DNA of 33,620 nt, taken from the NCBI GenBank assembly GCA_002398365.1, contig DGYK01000057.1, forward strand, positions 1 to 33,620, given 5' to 3'. Under the pieces are notes generated by a model, which had not been told where the DNA came from, ran no database searches, and saw nothing but the letters and a program-made list of their open reading frames with translations. Numbering within the stretch: position 1 is the first letter of the stretch; every line of letters begins with the position of its first letter. The DNA comes from Flammeovirgaceae bacterium UBA5008. Lineage in GTDB: Bacteria > Bacteroidota > Bacteroidia > Cytophagales > Cyclobacteriaceae. Of the stretch, positions 32,299 to 33,620 are shown piece after piece. The position numbers and the translations under genes were made by a program.

Positions 32299-33459
32299 AT
32301 GAGCAACAAAATTCAAATCTTCGACACCACCCTCCGCGATGGAGAACAAGTGCCCGGCTGTCAATTGCGCACAGACGAAAAAGTAATCATCGCCAAAGAA
32401 CTCGAAGCGTTGGGCGTAGATGTAATCGAAGCAGGCTTCCCGATTTCAAGTCCCGGAGATTTTTTGTCGGTGGTAGAAATTTCGAAAGCAGTAAAACATG
32501 TTACTGTCTGCGGCTTAACGCGATCGAAGAAAGATGATATCGATGTTGCTGCCGAGGCGTTGCATCATGCTAAGCACGGACGCATTCACACGGGCATTGG
32601 CTCAAGCGATGTTCACATCAAACATAAATTTAAATCCACGCGCGAGCAAGTGTTAGAGCAAGGCGTGTGGGCAGTTAAGTATGCCAAAGACAAAGGATAC
32701 GAAGTAGAATTTTTTGCCGAAGACGCAGGCCGTGCCGACTTAGCTTTTTTAGCGCAGCTTACCGAAGCGGTGATTGCTGCCGGTGCTGATGTGGTAAACA
32801 TTCCCGACACTACGGGTTATTGCTTGCCGCATTTGTATGGCAAGCGCATTCAATATTTGTTTGAGAATGTAAAGAACATCGACAAGGCCATCATATCCGT
32901 GCATTGCCACAACGATTTAGGATTGGCCACCGCCAACACCATCGCAGGCTTAACGAATGGTGCGCGACAAGCCGAAGTAACCATCAACGGAATAGGCGAA
33001 CGTGCCGGCAACACTTCGCTCGAAGAAGTAGCCATGATTTTACAAGTGCACAAAGATTTGAATTTGCATACCAACATCAAGTCCGAGCGCATTTTTGAAA
33101 TCAGCCAGATGGTGCGTGAGATGATGCATATGCCCGTGCAACCCAACAAAGCCATCGTAGGTCGTAATGCGTTTTCACATTCTTCCGGCATTCATCAAGA
33201 TGGATTTTTGAAACATGCCGAAAACTATGAGATCATCAATCCTGCCGATGTAGGCGTGCCCAACTCATCCATCGTACTCACCGCTCGCAGCGGTCGCGCG
33301 GCATTGAAACATCGCATGGAATTGCTCGGTCACAAATTTGAAGGCGAAGAGTTGAACACACTCTATGAGAACTTTTTGATTGTAGCCGATGAAAAGAAAG
33401 AAGTGAAAGACAACGACTTGTTAGTGCTGGCCGCCAACATGCCGGTGCTGGCACGATAA
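32299..33459 (+). CDS. leuA: 2-isopropylmalate synthase without the C-terminal regulatory domain
   Basis: A 386-residue HMGL-like enzyme that condenses acetyl-CoA with 2-oxoisovalerate, the committed step to leucine. Visible motifs are FDTTLRDGEQVPGCQL, IEAGFPISSPGDF, the metal-binding SVHCHNDLGLATANT, INGIGERAGNTSLEEVAM, and the FSHSSGIHQDGFLKH subdomain. The usual leucine-binding regulatory domain (about 120 residues after position 390 or so in the 500-residue form) is missing; the stop follows directly after NDLLVLAANMPVLAR. It may be the naturally short form of this phylum. A related function such as homocitrate or citramalate synthase is less likely beside leuCDB. Confidence 0.92.
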   Translation: MSNKIQIFDTTLRDGEQVPGCQLRTDEKVIIAKELEALGVDVIEAGFPISSPGDFLSVVEISKAVKHVTVCGLTRSKKDDIDVAAEALHHAKHGRIHTGIGSSDVHIKHKFKSTREQVLEQGVWAVKYAKDKGYEVEFFAEDAGRADLAFLAQLTEAVIAAGADVVNIPDTTGYCLPHLYGKRIQYLFENVKNIDKAIISVHCHNDLGLATANTIAGLTNGARQAEVTINGIGERAGNTSLEEVAMILQVHKDLNLHTNIKSERIFEISQMVREMMHMPVQPNKAIVGRNAFSHSSGIHQDGFLKHAENYEIINPADVGVPNSSIVLTARSGRAALKHRMELLGHKFEGEELNTLYENFLIVADEKKEVKDNDLLVLAANMPVLAR

Positions 33460-33506
33460 CCAAACAAGTTTCATTAGATATTTTTTTGTCTTGGGCGTGT
33501 CCCTCG

Positions 33507-33538
33507 TTGCCTGCCAGCGCTACCGCTCCGGCAGGCAA
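33507..33538. repeat. Perfect 9-bp plus 4-bp hairpin without T-tract
   Basis: TTGCCTGCC (33507-33515) and GGCAGGCAA (33530-33538) are exact reverse complements; AGCG and CGCT form an inner stem with a CTAC loop. There is no T-run on either side, so it is not a standard terminator. It lies next to the structured element at 33541-33620. Confidence 0.7.
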
Positions 33539-33540
33539 AC

Positions 33541-33620
33541 TCGGGTCAGGCTTTCCACTCCAATTATTTTGCATCAGCTCACTTTCCTTATGCAAAATGA
33601 TTTCCGTTGCAATCCTTCAC
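33541..33620 (-). ncRNA. Structured element, possibly Flavo-1-like RNA, copy 2 (may continue past the window end)
   Basis: On the minus strand, GGATTGCAACGGAAATC precedes a perfect 9-bp stem, ATTTTGCAT/ATGCAAAAT (complement of 33590-33598 and 33566-33574), and AATTGGAGTGGAAAGCC follows it. The two flanking motifs match those of the ilvN-ilvC element (GGATAG-AGCGGAAAGCC type) in the same order around a hairpin. The outer 5' strand probably lies outside the window. It is on the opposite strand to leuA. Confidence 0.5.

Noticed and set aside
33507..33538. Terminator of the leu operon.
   Set aside because: The stem is strong but no T-run follows on the plus strand, so it is listed as a repeat.
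33460..33540. A remnant of the LeuA regulatory domain after the stop, which would point to a frameshift.
   Set aside because: The sequence after the stop has no continuing reading frame of domain-like content and soon enters the hairpin repeat.

Overview
The window looks like chromosomal DNA of a Bacteroidota bacterium, most likely of the Cytophagales or a neighbouring group. Several genes are preceded by the Bacteroidota promoter pattern (TTTG about 19-20 nt before TAnnTTTG) and most lack a clear Shine-Dalgarno sequence. The F1 genes atpD and atpC stand apart from the other ATP synthase genes, atpC is short, and there is a SusB-type GH97 enzyme. No transposase, CRISPR array or phage gene was found. 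The genus cannot be named from the sequence alone.

Layout: (1) 1-2310, minus strand: the 3'-truncated tRNA-Tyr(GTA), then a recF - Uma2 - DciA-like (DUF721) operon. (2) 2391-8130: pdhA (divergent from recF), a membrane-anchored TPR protein, prfC, a second Uma2 gene (minus), an RluA-type pseudouridine synthase with a small membrane protein, and a lipoprotein. (3) 8145-10104, minus: atpD-atpC with a well-formed promoter. (4) 10324-13431: a compact C-family DNA polymerase (DnaE2/ImuC-like). (5) 13467-22640: a class I/II aminotransferase, then ilvE-ilvD-ilvB-ilvN-ilvC-ilvA ending at a strong terminator. (6) 22652-28959: seven genes unrelated to amino acid synthesis (DoxX, NTF2-like, Crp/Fnr, serine hydrolase, HAD phosphatase, GH97, OsmC). 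(7) 29144-33459: leuC-leuD-leuB-leuA. Together (5) and (7) encode essentially the whole isoleucine/valine/leucine pathway from threonine and pyruvate.

The most interesting part is regulatory. In front of ilvE lies an unlisted 35-residue ORF (14936-15043) whose residues 17-30 are 11/14 Leu, Ile or Val. It is followed by a 12-bp GC-rich terminator hairpin, and the four RNA segments can pair in mutually exclusive ways as in a classical translation-coupled attenuator. The leu operon also has a terminator-like hairpin just ahead of leuC but no visible leader peptide. Between hairpin and start codon the two operons share a near-identical 16-nt motif (14/16). LeuA lacks its usual C-terminal leucine-sensing domain and IlvN is a single ACT domain, which would put more weight on control of expression.

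The spacers of the ilv-leu region also hold unusual non-coding material: 7-nt periodic tracts that run up to the start codons of ilvN and leuA, a 17-bp inverted repeat between ilvC and ilvA, and two copies of a structured element that resembles (from memory) the Flavo-1 RNA family. All functional claims are from motif reading by eye; no database search or folding program was run.
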